This document shows positions 11,171-21,373 of a stretch of DNA of 60,933 nt, piece after piece. The stretch is from Fragilaria crotonensis (lineage: Eukaryota > Bacillariophyta > Fragilariophyceae > Fragilariales > Fragilariaceae). Numbering within the stretch: the first letter of the stretch is position 1; each line of letters opens with the position of its first letter. The notes beneath the pieces were generated by a model, which saw only the letters and a program-made list of their open reading frames with translations, was not told where the DNA came from and did no database searches. Made by a program: the position numbers and the translations under genes. The DNA is taken from positions 1 to 60,933 of the forward strand of contig JAKSYS010000365.1 of the NCBI GenBank assembly GCA_022925895.1, given 5' to 3'.

Positions 11171-13126
11171 GTGTCTTGCTTGTTGGTCTCAATCACAATT
11201 ATGCACCGCTGTTCTCATTTGAAATGTCACCATGGTTGCTACTTCCAAAGTTGTATTTGATTGTTGTGGTGCACAGTTCGACAATCTACAATATACTTCC
11301 TATCCCACGTCCATGCAACTGGAGTCAGAAGACCACCATGAAGTGGCTGCAAGCAAATCCAGTTTGCAATCTAAGTGACATTGAGTTCCAAACAACTGAG
11401 CGTGGTAAAGCAAGTGCAACAAGCAAGTGAATTGGTGAATTGAGTACAGGCAGTGCTGGTGGAAGGAACTGGTGAGGAGCTGTTCCATAGCTACCGTGCA
11501 AGTGATCATGCAAGTGATCATGTGTCTCACACAGGATCATGTGAAGTGTGTGTTTCTAACTCGAGCAAATGTGCGAATGTGACGAGAGATAGATAGACAA
11601 AATAGTGAAACTAGTAGGTACACCAAAGAAGAAGGAAGCAAGGAATGTGTGCTGCTGCTGACAAGATGTTATTGTTGTGCTTTTCATTGTGCAAGGAGGC
11701 CACACTATTGCCTTTGTCTCTTCTCATCAACAAATACAAAAGACAAAAAGAAATTGCCGATTTATGGAATAGTCCTGACTTCAATCCTGTTGCCCCTGTG
11801 TCAGATTGCCATATTGATTTCCATACTTACTATTCATTCATATGAATAAGTGGCAGCTCTTCCTCCAACAAGCAAGAACGCCACAACAGCATATCAAGGA
11901 CATCTTCACCTCTATGATGTGCTTGGACCTGCTGCAAATCATCACATGGTGCTGGGAACAGAGCAGCAGGCAAGGTGAAGAAAGGGGGATCAACAATTCT
12001 GTTGAGGAAGCAAGAGAAAGAAGAGCAGCAAGAGGCAACCATGTCTCCAGAGGTGTATGATGATGACAATGATTCAGAGTCAGAGAAACAATGGATCTCT
12101 TGAAAGATGACCAGCTTGTGTTCATCAAACACAAGCGGTGTTTCTGAATGGTCGACCGTCATATGGCTGCTCTTGATTTCTGGAGGTTACCGAAAACCAC
12201 TAACTACTCAACTAGTCACTGCAATCACTCACTTATTGCACAGGTACATCTGATGCATCCTATGCTGTAAGTACTGCAACAAGCACCAGTAGTGCCGACA
12301 GTCATTGTTGCAAATGCTGCCATCAAGATAATTCTCAGGACAATGACGAATCGTGTTGCATCCTCCTGCACCACAGCAGTTGATGCAGGAATTGTCAGAG
12401 TGCCAATGCCAGTTGGTTGACGATTGTCCCGACAATCAACATCATATGAGTTGGCTTAAAGGAAGTGTGGAACTTGGAGAATTCTTGAGTCTCTATCCTT
12501 GCTCCTGGTTTGCCTTTAAACACAATCAATGGCTTTGCTCAAGAAAAGCATACTTCTTGACACAGTCACAGTAACAGACACCATGACTTGACGTGTAGAC
12601 AAAGATGAGGTACGCCCATTGATGGTTCTCTCACCTGCAGCACTGATGGTTCGCCCAGAGGACATGACACAGAAGATTGGTGTCTGGGACATGATGGGTT
12701 GCTCAAGTCCTCCTTCAGCTTCCTCCATCATTGCACCTGTGACAGTTGCATGTCAAAATGACGGCAACATGAACTCAAAGTCTCACCTGATAACTGCCAC
12801 TCATCAATTCAAGCCAAAATATGAACCTTTTCTCAATTTGTGAAGTATCTTTGGCAAGGCATTCTTGGAAGAGTGGTGCAAGTAGATTGATGTGGTGGGT
12901 GTCAGAAGAATGATTGTGTCAGAATAGGGGCTTTTGGTGTGCCAAGAATTATGATTTGGTGCACCAACATTTTGGTATGTGCATTGTCCCATTTTCTCGG
13001 TTTGTTGTGCTCTGCGGATTCATTCGATGTACGTTTGGAGGGTGTGAGATTCATCGCTGGTTGCACCAAGCTAACGATCTTAAAGTCTAGTACATTGCAT
13101 GCGTAGATCCTCATATAGATATATGT
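11171..13126. other. Region with short frames only, possibly decayed mobile DNA
   Basis: The composition differs from the GTAC spacers: it is richer in CA/TG words and has several 60-110 codon frames, including a Cys-rich one on the minus strand at 12229-12435. None shows a known domain, and no terminal repeats were found. A 12 bp unit (TGCAAGTGATCA) occurs twice in tandem near 11499-11522. It directly abuts the MULE, so a worn-out older element is plausible but unproven. Confidence 0.35.
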
Positions 13127-13135
13127 TACATATAA
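13127..13135. repeat. Target-site duplication of the MULE, left copy
   Basis: The 9 bp word TACATATAA lies immediately outside the left inverted repeat. An identical copy lies immediately outside the right inverted repeat at 17623-17631. Nine bases is a usual length for Mutator-like insertions. Confidence 0.93.
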
Positions 13136-13685
13136 GGAAATTGCTATCGTACCTGTTATCTATTCCAAAATTGAAAACACCTGTTATCGGCTATAATATA
13201 CCCCTCAAATGACAATAATAGCATGCTAACTTTTACTATATCAAAAACACCTATTATCTTTTGCCATTTTTCAATAGCACCATTTATGTTTTACACAACT
13301 TGCAATATCACCTATTACAATTTGCAATAACACCTGTTTCGATTATGCCAATTTCAACTCCACGCAAATTATCGTACCCCATAACGTAGAATGCCAACAC
13401 ATTGACACACTTTCAAACGTAAGGATCTCACGCATTGCTTAGCATTATCATGTGCTTCTCACTGATGAAATAAGCTGTGTTATTCCATTGACAATGCTTT
13501 GTGTGATGGTGTGAGGAAGTATGTGGTCATCTTGTGTGCTCTTGGGTACATTCTGGTCGCATTGTCATATGCCTTCAGATTTCTCGGGCTTGAGATGGGT
13601 CAGTAACAAAAAATCGCTCGTATACAGTGGTGTACAAATGTACAACAACGATCTTTTATGACACCAACACAACACAATCTCATCA
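13136..13685 (+). repeat. MULE left terminal inverted repeat
   Basis: It begins GGAAATTGCTATCGTACC and matches the reverse complement of 17072-17622. The outer 200 bp carry at least five variants of a CACCTRTTAT-like word at intervals of about 20-60 bp, which may bind transposase. The inner part contains a perfect TGTACAAATGTACA-type short palindrome near 13631-13645. The match ends at CAATCTCATCA, after which the two arms diverge. Confidence 0.93.
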
Positions 13686-13768
13686 GCCATTCATCATCAT
13701 CAACAGCATCACCCTCTCCCTCCCCCTTCCCTTTTTGACAGTCCCTGACACTGATTTCTTGTCTCATT

Positions 13769-15000
13769 ATGCCACCAAAGAAGAAGCCAAGAAGAGCAGC
13801 AGTTGAGAAGAGCTTTTTTCCAGGAGACCCAAGGTTCTCTATTCCTCTCTCGGCACATGCAGAAGATGTGCAGGCGCTGCAGGAGAATAAGTATTTGAGT
13901 ACAAACCTGTTGGACTACTTGATCCAAGAGGAGCTCCATCTCCCACACCACCGTTGCTTCCCTCAGGATGAAGATATAGCCGCACCACCATTGTACATTG
14001 GTGGATTAGCAACAACTTTCTTCATTGAGAAGGCAAATGAACTGGTGCTCGAATCAACGTCGCGAAAGAGCCTTGAAATCATTTGAATGAGCCTGAAGAG
14101 CTACAAAGCCACCACCCTTGCCAGGGGATCAAAGCTTGTTGTGCCAATGGTTCATAAGTCACATTTCTTTGTCCTTGTGATTGAGTTGACTGGAAAGCAT
14201 GGTTGTGAATTCTACAAGGGTATTGAGTGCTACGACTCGATGGATTTTTGCAGTGCACCTACGACAAGGACACGAGGTGCAGCAAGTCATATTGTGCATT
14301 TCTTGCTGAATTTCACAAATTCGCGCTTTACTTTGTCTGTGATGATAAGTTTAAGATAGGTCGCCCTCAAACTCAGGTCAAGCACTGCCCATGTCCGACT
14401 CAAGGTAATGTGATTGATTGTGGCCTCTTTACGATTGGTGTGGTTCTGCACATCATCGACAGTATTCAATCACCAATGAAACTTTCAAACAAGAACAATG
14501 ACAAAACTACGTTCTGATTTGGCAACTCACCTTGCCGCTGTTGAAAACTTATCCAAGTATCCACTTCCTTGCAGTGTCATCAGAGGATGCTTTCCGCATT
14601 GCTCACCATGGACGACACCGATGATGGCAGCATTGTGGTTCTTGGAGTATCAAAAAATGCAGAGGACTCAGCAAATGCCGAGTCCTCAACTACTGAAGTT
14701 GAGGTCATCATGGACGGAAAAGTATCAACAAATGATGTGTCTGCTAATGTTGCAGAGTCATCCGCAGCCTTCTCATGTAACGTCATTGAGGGTAAAGTGG
14801 ATGGTAATGTAGCAACTAAAGAGTCAGCAGCAAAGGATGCAACACAGTCGCCTGGCATGCTTAAGCTTCTCATGGAAATGATCTCACCGGCAAGCCGTGC
14901 AATGAAGAAGTGTGGAGGCAAGATATTGAGATTTGAGGAAGGACAGGAGAAGAACAATACTGAAAGAACAAGGTTGCTGGCGGTAGCGATATTGTACTAG
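13769..15000 (+). pseudogene. MULE-carried Ulp1-like (C48) cysteine protease, interrupted
   Basis: Ulp1-type proteases cleave ubiquitin-like modifiers such as SUMO. The frame starts with a lysine/arginine-rich segment (MPPKKKPRRAA). It continues, after an in-frame TGA at 14084-14086, to a histidine region (VVPMVHKSHFFVLVI) and the aspartate region (YDSM, about 14230). It then shifts frame to the nucleophile region PTQGNVIDCGLF (about 14400). The His, Asp, Gln and Cys of the family are thus all visible. Further frame changes follow near 14510-14570, and an acidic Ser/Thr-rich tail runs to about 15000. One stop and at least two shifts mean that it is either inactivated or affected by base-calling errors. 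The role of such proteases in transposons is not established. Confidence 0.75.
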
Positions 15001-15135
15001 TGCAAGCCAAGAAGACAGACTCCCAGGGCATGCCAAGTGAAGGTCAGGAACAACAAGGATGCCAACCACTACAAGCACCTAACAAAATGAACACCGACGC
15101 AAAGAGCATGTTGAAGATGTTGTATTTCCAAACTA

Positions 15136-16995
15136 GTGAAGGAACTCAAAATTGAGTCCTTCAAAAGCCTTGCTGATGTGACTCCAGTCATGGAGCAATA
15201 CCAGAAGCAGTCGGGATGTCAGGTTGCGATTCGTCGAAGTGAAGTGGACAAGTTCCGGGTCTACAAATGCGCTGAGCACGTCAACTGTGTGTTCAAGGTT
15301 CATGTTGGGAGGAGACGAATAGATGGCAAGTATGTCATCAAGAAGCAATCTGTGTTGCGTCACACAACGGTCCGTCGTCCACTCAAAGCAAGTGATGGGC
15401 GACAGTGGAAACAGCGGCGCGCTGAAAAAGTTCAGGAATACATTGAAGAGGCTGCAAAAACGAAGGTTGGAATACCAACTGCCCGAGATGTGATGAAAAC
15501 GGGATCTCTGAAGGGAGATTCTGTGTCTTACTTTGCTGCCTACCGTGGCCTCCACAAAGACTCACTAATGTCAAAGCACAGAGCAAAAGAAGGCTACCAG
15601 CAAATGATTCCATACCTGCAACAGCTACTGAAAGGCAATGCGGCTTCAGTCATCGAGTGGGAGACAAATGAGGATCATGAATTACTACAGGCTATGGTGA
15701 TTCCGGGATTTATGGATGGCATCCTTAAGTTTGTACGCCCCGTGATCTCACTCGATGCGGCGCATATGAAATGTGCTGACCATGTTGGCACTCTTTACAT
15801 TGCTTCTGTATTGTCAGGAGCTAACGAGGTATATCCGATTGGCTTCCTGCTGTCTTCTGGAAATGAAGACCGAGAAACATGGACACACTTCCTGACAAAG
15901 CTGAAACAGGCTTGCCCTTCTTTGTGTGAAAGGGATGCGACAACTGAGCTGAATCCTTTCATCTTTATCTCAGATCGTGACAAGGGACTTCAACAAGCCC
16001 TGGATGATGTGTTCCCAGACAACACAAACGTGCTGTGTGTCAAGCACATTGAAGCCAATGTGAAGCAGAGGTTTGGTGCACAATGTGCGGCATATGTATT
16101 TCGGATTGCACGCACATTCTCTACTCGGCAGGAGAAGTTCTTCATTGATCAAGTACGGAAGCTAAGACCAGCCGCTGCAACCTACATAGAAAGCATTGAT
16201 GGATTGTGGAAGAATACATCTTGGCTGGATGAGAACATGAGACTTCCGCCTCGGTATGGAATCATTACATCAAACACAAGCGAATCTGCCAATAGCATGT
16301 TCCTTGCACCTCGCAGCATGCCATGGCTCGAAGCAATCGAGAAGATTATTGACATCATGACGAGTCGCATTTCAAGAAATAGAATGAAGTATGTTGACAA
16401 GAATCCAGATAATGTTGTTGCTGCTGTCTGGCAAAGGATTAGAGATGAAAGGGATGCTTCGGCCGGCTTTGATGTGTACGAGTTGGCAAGTGGAGGAGGG
16501 CAATATAAGGTAACACCTCAAACACAAGAAATGAGTTCGGGGGATCGTGCAACACACATAATTCGGGTAATCGAAAGGTGGTGTACTTGTGGCTTCTGGC
16601 AAGATATTGGTATTCCGTGCCGTCACTTCATGGCATGTTTTCGAAAATTGAGAGATAGAATGGAATTCACAAGTCTGTTGTCTGAATCACACGATGGCAT
16701 ACCAGACTTTTACAAGTACAAGGCACTGCAGCTTCTTTATGAACCGAACATTGTTCCAGTTGTGGTAGACACAATTGCTTATGACGGAAAAACAAAGCCT
16801 CCTCCACAAAGAATCAAGAGACAACCTGGTAGACCAAAAGTGAAAAGATACCGCAGACGGAGTGAACTCTCTGACCCATCAAAGTCGCCAATTGTGTGTT
16901 CCAAATGTAGAGAGCGTGGACACAATCGCCGAACATGTGGAATGAAACCAAATGTGGTCCTTACAGAGGTTGCTGACAACAAACAAGAAAAGTAG
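15136..16995 (+). CDS. MULE transposase with DDE core, SWIM and CCHC zinc fingers
   Basis: This is the enzyme that cuts and re-inserts the element. Numbering from 15136, the catalytic acids are Asp207 (VISLDAAHMK), Asp280 (FISDRDKG) and Glu383 (SNTSESAN), with the usual MULE spacing. The core is followed by a SWIM zinc finger (CTCGFWQDIGIPCRHF, from residue 483) and a C-terminal zinc knuckle CSKCRERGHNRRTC near residue 588. The N-terminal 110 residues look like a FAR1/WRKY-type DNA-binding module (residues CAEHVNCVFKVHV). The frame is open for 619 codons. The first in-frame ATG is at 15190, so the true start is either there, at an upstream ATG near 15087 reached after a one-base correction, or after a spliced leader. 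The intact frame contrasts with the broken protease gene beside it. Confidence 0.93.
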   Translation: MKELKIESFKSLADVTPVMEQYQKQSGCQVAIRRSEVDKFRVYKCAEHVNCVFKVHVGRRRIDGKYVIKKQSVLRHTTVRRPLKASDGRQWKQRRAEKVQEYIEEAAKTKVGIPTARDVMKTGSLKGDSVSYFAAYRGLHKDSLMSKHRAKEGYQQMIPYLQQLLKGNAASVIEWETNEDHELLQAMVIPGFMDGILKFVRPVISLDAAHMKCADHVGTLYIASVLSGANEVYPIGFLLSSGNEDRETWTHFLTKLKQACPSLCERDATTELNPFIFISDRDKGLQQALDDVFPDNTNVLCVKHIEANVKQRFGAQCAAYVFRIARTFSTRQEKFFIDQVRKLRPAAATYIESIDGLWKNTSWLDENMRLPPRYGIITSNTSESANSMFLAPRSMPWLEAIEKIIDIMTSRISRNRMKYVDKNPDNVVAAVWQRIRDERDASAGFDVYELASGGGQYKVTPQTQEMSSGDRATHIIRVIERWCTCGFWQDIGIPCRHFMACFRKLRDRMEFTSLLSESHDGIPDFYKYKALQLLYEPNIVPVVVDTIAYDGKTKPPPQRIKRQPGRPKVKRYRRRSELSDPSKSPIVCSKCRERGHNRRTCGMKPNVVLTEVADNKQEK

Positions 16996-17071
16996 CTCTT
17001 AAAGTAGTTCAAGTTGCATGTATATGTGGTGTTGTGGCTGTTGCTCTTGATCATGAAGAACAGCTACTTCA

Positions 17072-17622
17072 TGATGAGATTGTGTTGTGTTGGTGTCATA
17101 AAGATCGTCGTTGTACATTTGTACACCACTGTATACGAGCGATTTTTGTTACTGACCCATCTCAAGCCCGAAATCTGAAGGCATATGACAATGCGACCAG
17201 AATGTACCCAAGAGCACACAAGATGACCACATACTTCCTCACACCATCACACAAAGCATTGTCAATGGAATAACACAGCTTATTTCATCAGTGAGAAGCA
17301 CATGATAATGCTAAGCAATGCGTGAGATCCTTACGTTTGAAAGTGTGTCAATGTGTTGGCATTCTACGTTATGGGTGCGATAATTTGCGTGGAGTTGAAA
17401 TTGGCATAATCGAAACAGGTGTTATTGCAAATTGTAATAGGTGATATTGCAAGTTGTGTAAAACATAAATGGTGCTACTGAAAAAATGGCAAAAAGATAA
17501 TAGGTGTTTTTGATATAGTAAAAGTTAGCATGCTATTATTGTCATTTGAGGGGGTATATTATAGCCGATAACAGGTGTTTTCAATTTTTGGAATAGATAA
17601 CAGGTACGATAGCAATTTCCCC
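17072..17622 (-). repeat. MULE right terminal inverted repeat
   Basis: It is the reverse complement of 13136-13685 over its whole length. It ends GCAATTTCCCC directly against the right target duplication. Nearly all differences from the left arm are one-base changes in homopolymer length. Confidence 0.93.
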
Positions 17623-17631
17623 TACATATAA
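17623..17631. repeat. Target-site duplication of the MULE, right copy
   Basis: TACATATAA, identical to 13127-13135. Confidence 0.93.
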
Positions 17632-17933
17632 CGATGCTACGTACTTCGTACTGCTACTGTGCCATATCCATAATTGCTCTACTGTACTAGTATCATATGA
17701 AGAGCAGAGCGTAAGGCGTAAGTTGAAGTAACGGTGGTACAAGTACAAGTAGTATGCAGTATGCATACTCGTACTGGCTTTTTTACATTTTTGCTCCGAG
17801 AGTGCTCAGTTGCACAATCATCCGAATGAGGGGACTGCGCATTCCTTGCATGGCGTGATTGTGTTCCGCCGCAACGTGCAGCACACATCTAACACAAGAC
17901 ATATGAAGCAGCTTCATTTGTTTTGATCCTATA

Positions 17934-19541
17934 ATGTTCACAAATCGAAATCGAAGTCGTAGCGCAATGGTGCTTGTGTCAATAGTTATGGCCATAATTG
18001 TTCGGGGTGTCTCCGCATTGTATGTGACACCTCCATTTTCTCTCAGCCAAGCGAAAGGAGACAGTTCGCAGTTTTTTCAATCCAATGTGTTTATACCATT
18101 GATTGTTCTGCCACCATCCTCAATTATAGCCAACGAATCTTCGGACGAGGATCTGACACGCTTCAATGCCAGCTCGGGAATCCTCGTCGTCGATGGCTTT
18201 TCTGAGAATCACAGTGGATACATGATTAACAGAGCCATCCACGACTACAGTGTTGGAGTGGTGCGTGTCATAAGCCCCTACATGGCGCGAGGATTGCAGA
18301 AGCAACAAGAGGAACTTCAGCAGTCGCAGGAGCATCAGGAACTACCGGTAGACTTTTTCCAACAAACGGCTCCACTCGACCCCCAGCATCTCAAACGATG
18401 GTTGGATTCAATACCGTTTCCCTTGGAAGCCGTCATCTGTGAATCAGACAGTGGACTGGACTATGCAGAACGACTGGCTTGTGCAATAGATGAATTAATC
18501 ACGTCGAAGCCACCACTAAAACACAATGGATATGTTGAGGCTCGGAGAGATAAGTTTAAAATGAATGAGCGATGTCGGTCACGAGGAATTCAAACCGTAT
18601 GGCAGGCTCTTTGTCGGACGCCAGAAGAAGCACTCAAAGTGGCGCAGGGCTCTGCCACGTCTTGGCCATGTAACATTGCCGACCATGGAGTTATCATCAA
18701 ACCTCGTCGTGGAGTAGCTAGTGATCGTGTAGCGCTGTGTCAAACGCTTGACGACGTATCCGCAGCAGCTAAGCAGATCTTGGATTCAATTGTTTTGGGA
18801 CCTATGATGTGCACCATGATGCTGTCTTGATGCAAGAGTATGTTGATGGGACGGAATATGCGGTCGACGTCGTTACGAGGATGGAGTCCACAAAACGGCG
18901 GCCTTGTGGGTCTATGAAAGACATCCACCAGCGACGACGGCACCTCAATCCCTTTGCATACCTGTCTGGAAAGCTGGTTTCTGCCGATGATCCTAATCAT
19001 CCTTTTGCACTTGCTATCATGGACTATGTGGATGACTGTCTCTCTGCCTTGGACATATTCTGGGGCATGTCCCACAGCGAGGTCAAGGTTAGCTCGAAGG
19101 GACATATCCGACTCATGGAAGTTAACGTCCGACAACAAAACGATCATTTTGGTCCGATATGCAACATCTGTATGGGGTACAACGCATTGGATCTGTGCCT
19201 TTCTGCTTTTCTGGATGATCCAAATGATGACGACAGCTTGTTCGCTTCCGTTCCAACTCGCCCCATGCTCTTGCGCCATGGAGTAATTGTCAATTTGGCA
19301 TGCTTTGTCGAGGACAAGTTTGCAAAATCCATCACCTAGACGAAATACAAAGTCTTGAATCCTATGTGACTATGGAACTTTTCCTGGATTTGAAGTTGGC
19401 AGTACTGTCCGTCGGACGAAAGATATTCGATCCGATTGTGGGTGGGTTCATTTGGTCCATGAATGCGAGGATTGCATGATGCGCGACTACGAAATTGTGC
19501 GAAGCAGAATGCCTACCATGTTTCAAGTGCAGAACGACTAG
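17934..19541 (+). CDS. ATP-grasp ligase-like protein with N-terminal signal/membrane segment
   Basis: ATP-grasp enzymes couple ATP to ligation of an acid with an amine or thiol. The ATG at 17934 opens a short basic stretch and a hydrophobic segment (about residues 12-29) that could be a signal peptide or anchor. ATP-grasp hallmarks follow: VIIKPRRGVASDRV (about 18690), LMQEYVDGTEYAVDVV (about 18830) and the metal-binding LMEVNVRQQNDHF (about 19120). The C-terminal module typical of the family ends at the TAG at 19539-19541. Frames change near 18805, 18890, 18950, 19310 and 19380. The last is explained by a T run (19379-19382) one base short. The substrate is unknown. It is tail-to-tail with the alpha-galactosidase gene, separated by about 130 bp. 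Confidence 0.8.
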
Positions 19542-19672
19542 GAAGACTCCATGATGCAATTTTGTTCGCAGCATTAACATATGTCAACATACCTGGCAGA
19601 GAAGGACACCAGTTGGATTATTGTTGTCGTCGAAACAAGATCGGCATTCGCGTAGCAAGTTCGAGAGGAGAG

Positions 19673-20900
19673 TCAAGACAGAACAGGCACCTCCATCTCC
19701 GTACGAATGCTTCTTTGAGCTCTTACGGCTTTCAGTTCATACACGATACAGGAATGTCGTTTCAGGACCGGTATGGGAATAGCTCTCTCCATATCGGAGA
19801 AATTCACCTCTTCATTTGTCCACAAGTCACGAATGTGCAGCGTTTCGTCCGGTCCTGGAACTACTCCAACCGTATAGACAGATATGGGCTGCAATTTCAA
19901 TTCGACATCCTTCCAGTTGATGACCAAAACCACAACAGCATCATCCGAGGTCGTCGTGACCAAAACAGACCAGTCTGCGTGCACCGAACACCCCGCAAAG
20001 CAGGTGGCTTGAGGAGATTTTGGATCTTGATTAACACGAATTAGATTCATGTTTGAGATGATTTCCTTAGTGTCTGCCGTCAAGGTATCCAGATCCATAC
20101 CCAACAAAAGTGGTGCCTTCACGAGACACCACAGAGAAAAGTGAGCACGATTCTCCTCGTCACTCAAGTTTCCATTACCCACTTCCAACATATCAGGATC
20201 CAACCACGCTCCGGGTCCACCACGTTGGACATGCTGCTGGGATTCCCAAAGTTGGCTCGTATCGACGCCCAATTCGGTTCTATGTCACCAGTCGTCCGCC
20301 AAGAATTTCCCACGGCCGGCGCCCATCGCCACGAATCCTCGGTCCCCACTGGCAGAGGCTGAAGAAAATCGGACGGCCAGTGGCGTTCAAGGCGTTACGC
20401 ATCGTCGTATAGCGATCAATTCCAGGAACGCCACTTGAATAGCAATTATCATACTTCAAGTAGTCAACACCCCAGTCGGCAAATGTCTGGGCGTCAACGT
20501 CCTCGTGGCCTAAAGATCCAGGAAAGCGCGCACACGTCATCGTTCCGGCGGAGGTGTAAATGCCAAACTTGAAGCCCTTGGAATGCAAATACTCTCCAAG
20601 TGACGCCATCCCAGAAGGAAAACGCAGTGTATCGCCGACGTACTTTCCATCGCTGGTTCTATTATGACTCATCCAGCAATCGTCTAGATTGAGATACGTA
20701 TAACCAAATTCTTGAAATTGGAGGAGTGCCGCGGCAGCTTTCTTGATCTTGTCTTCGTCAATGTCGCAATTAAATGCGTTCCAAGAGTTCCAGCCCATTG
20801 GTGGTACCAACCCGAGCCCATTGTTCAAGGCCTGCACAGGAGCTGTTAACAACAGAGGAGACAGGTGCAGGGCGAGCAAAACGCTCTGTAGAAGTGTCAT
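19673..20900 (-). CDS. GH27 alpha-galactosidase, probably secreted
   Basis: The enzyme removes terminal alpha-galactose from oligosaccharides or glycolipids. From the ATG at 20900 there is a cleavable signal peptide (about 25 residues), then PPMGWNSWNAF, the typical GH27 opening. LNLDDCWM and the nucleophile motif YLKYDNC (Asp about residue 151) follow, and later the acid/base motif WLDPDML (about 20190). The C-terminal beta domain ends at 19673. The frame shifts near 20342, where CAGTGGGGACC lacks one base relative to the expected reading, and again near 20230. All catalytic residues are present, so the gene is probably functional and misread. Two possible N-glycosylation sites (NRTS, NATG) fit a secreted or lysosomal protein. 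Confidence 0.9.
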
Positions 20901-21373
20901 CGTTAATCTAGTAGTATACTAGCGTACTTAAGTAGAATGACATGACATGAGAGAGGATGTGGGATTGATGTGCTTTTGACAGTTGACGGTTGACATGTTC
21001 GTATGCATACACACGTTGACATCAAGCTCGCACGATTCACGATGCATGTGTCTACAGTCTTCAGTTTATCTCTCGCCAAACAACAACTACTACCGTTGTA
21101 CTGTAGATTGTAGTACTCCACACTCCAAACTCCAATACAACGACTCTGGAATTACCAGTTAAGCGTTCAGCGCGATCGCACCAGGTGCAGTTCTTCTATC
21201 AAGCACGAATGCAACACTAAAATGTGAGTGCAGCTCGACCAACAAACACAGGAGCTATAGATACAATTCAATTATACCTCTATTCCCCACACACCTTGTT
21301 TTGCAGCTCGAGTGATTGGCGGTGATATAACACATAACATCATGTCACAGCATTTAGCACACGCGCGACAGCT
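20901..21373. other. Spacer between two minus-strand genes
   Basis: No supported gene. It lies between the alpha-galactosidase start (20900) and the surface-protein stop (21374), so it holds the promoter of the first and the terminator of the second. It contains GTAC-type and TGTAGT-type short repeats near 20910-20930 and 21095-21125. Confidence 0.45.

Larger units (their letters stand above)
13136..17622 (+). mobile_element. Complete Mutator-like DNA transposon (MULE)
   Basis: The 4,487 bp element is delimited by 550 bp terminal inverted repeats and a 9 bp target duplication. It encodes, in the same direction, a broken Ulp1-type cysteine protease gene (13769-15000) and an intact MULE transposase (15136-16995). 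Long inverted repeats, the 9 bp duplication and a DDE transposase with a SWIM zinc finger together define the class. The repeats differ by eye in only about three substitutions plus about eight homopolymer-length differences, so the insertion looks recent and may still be mobile. The presence of a Ulp1-like protease resembles the protease-carrying MULEs known from plants. Confidence 0.95.

Noticed and set aside
19463-20044. Long plus-strand frame of 193 codons
   Set aside because: It overlaps the end of the ATP-grasp gene and lies antisense to the alpha-galactosidase, whose motifs are clear; a shadow frame.
17934-20900. ATP-grasp and alpha-galactosidase as true pseudogenes
   Set aside because: All catalytic motifs are retained and breaks are single bases, some at homopolymers; more likely sequence errors.
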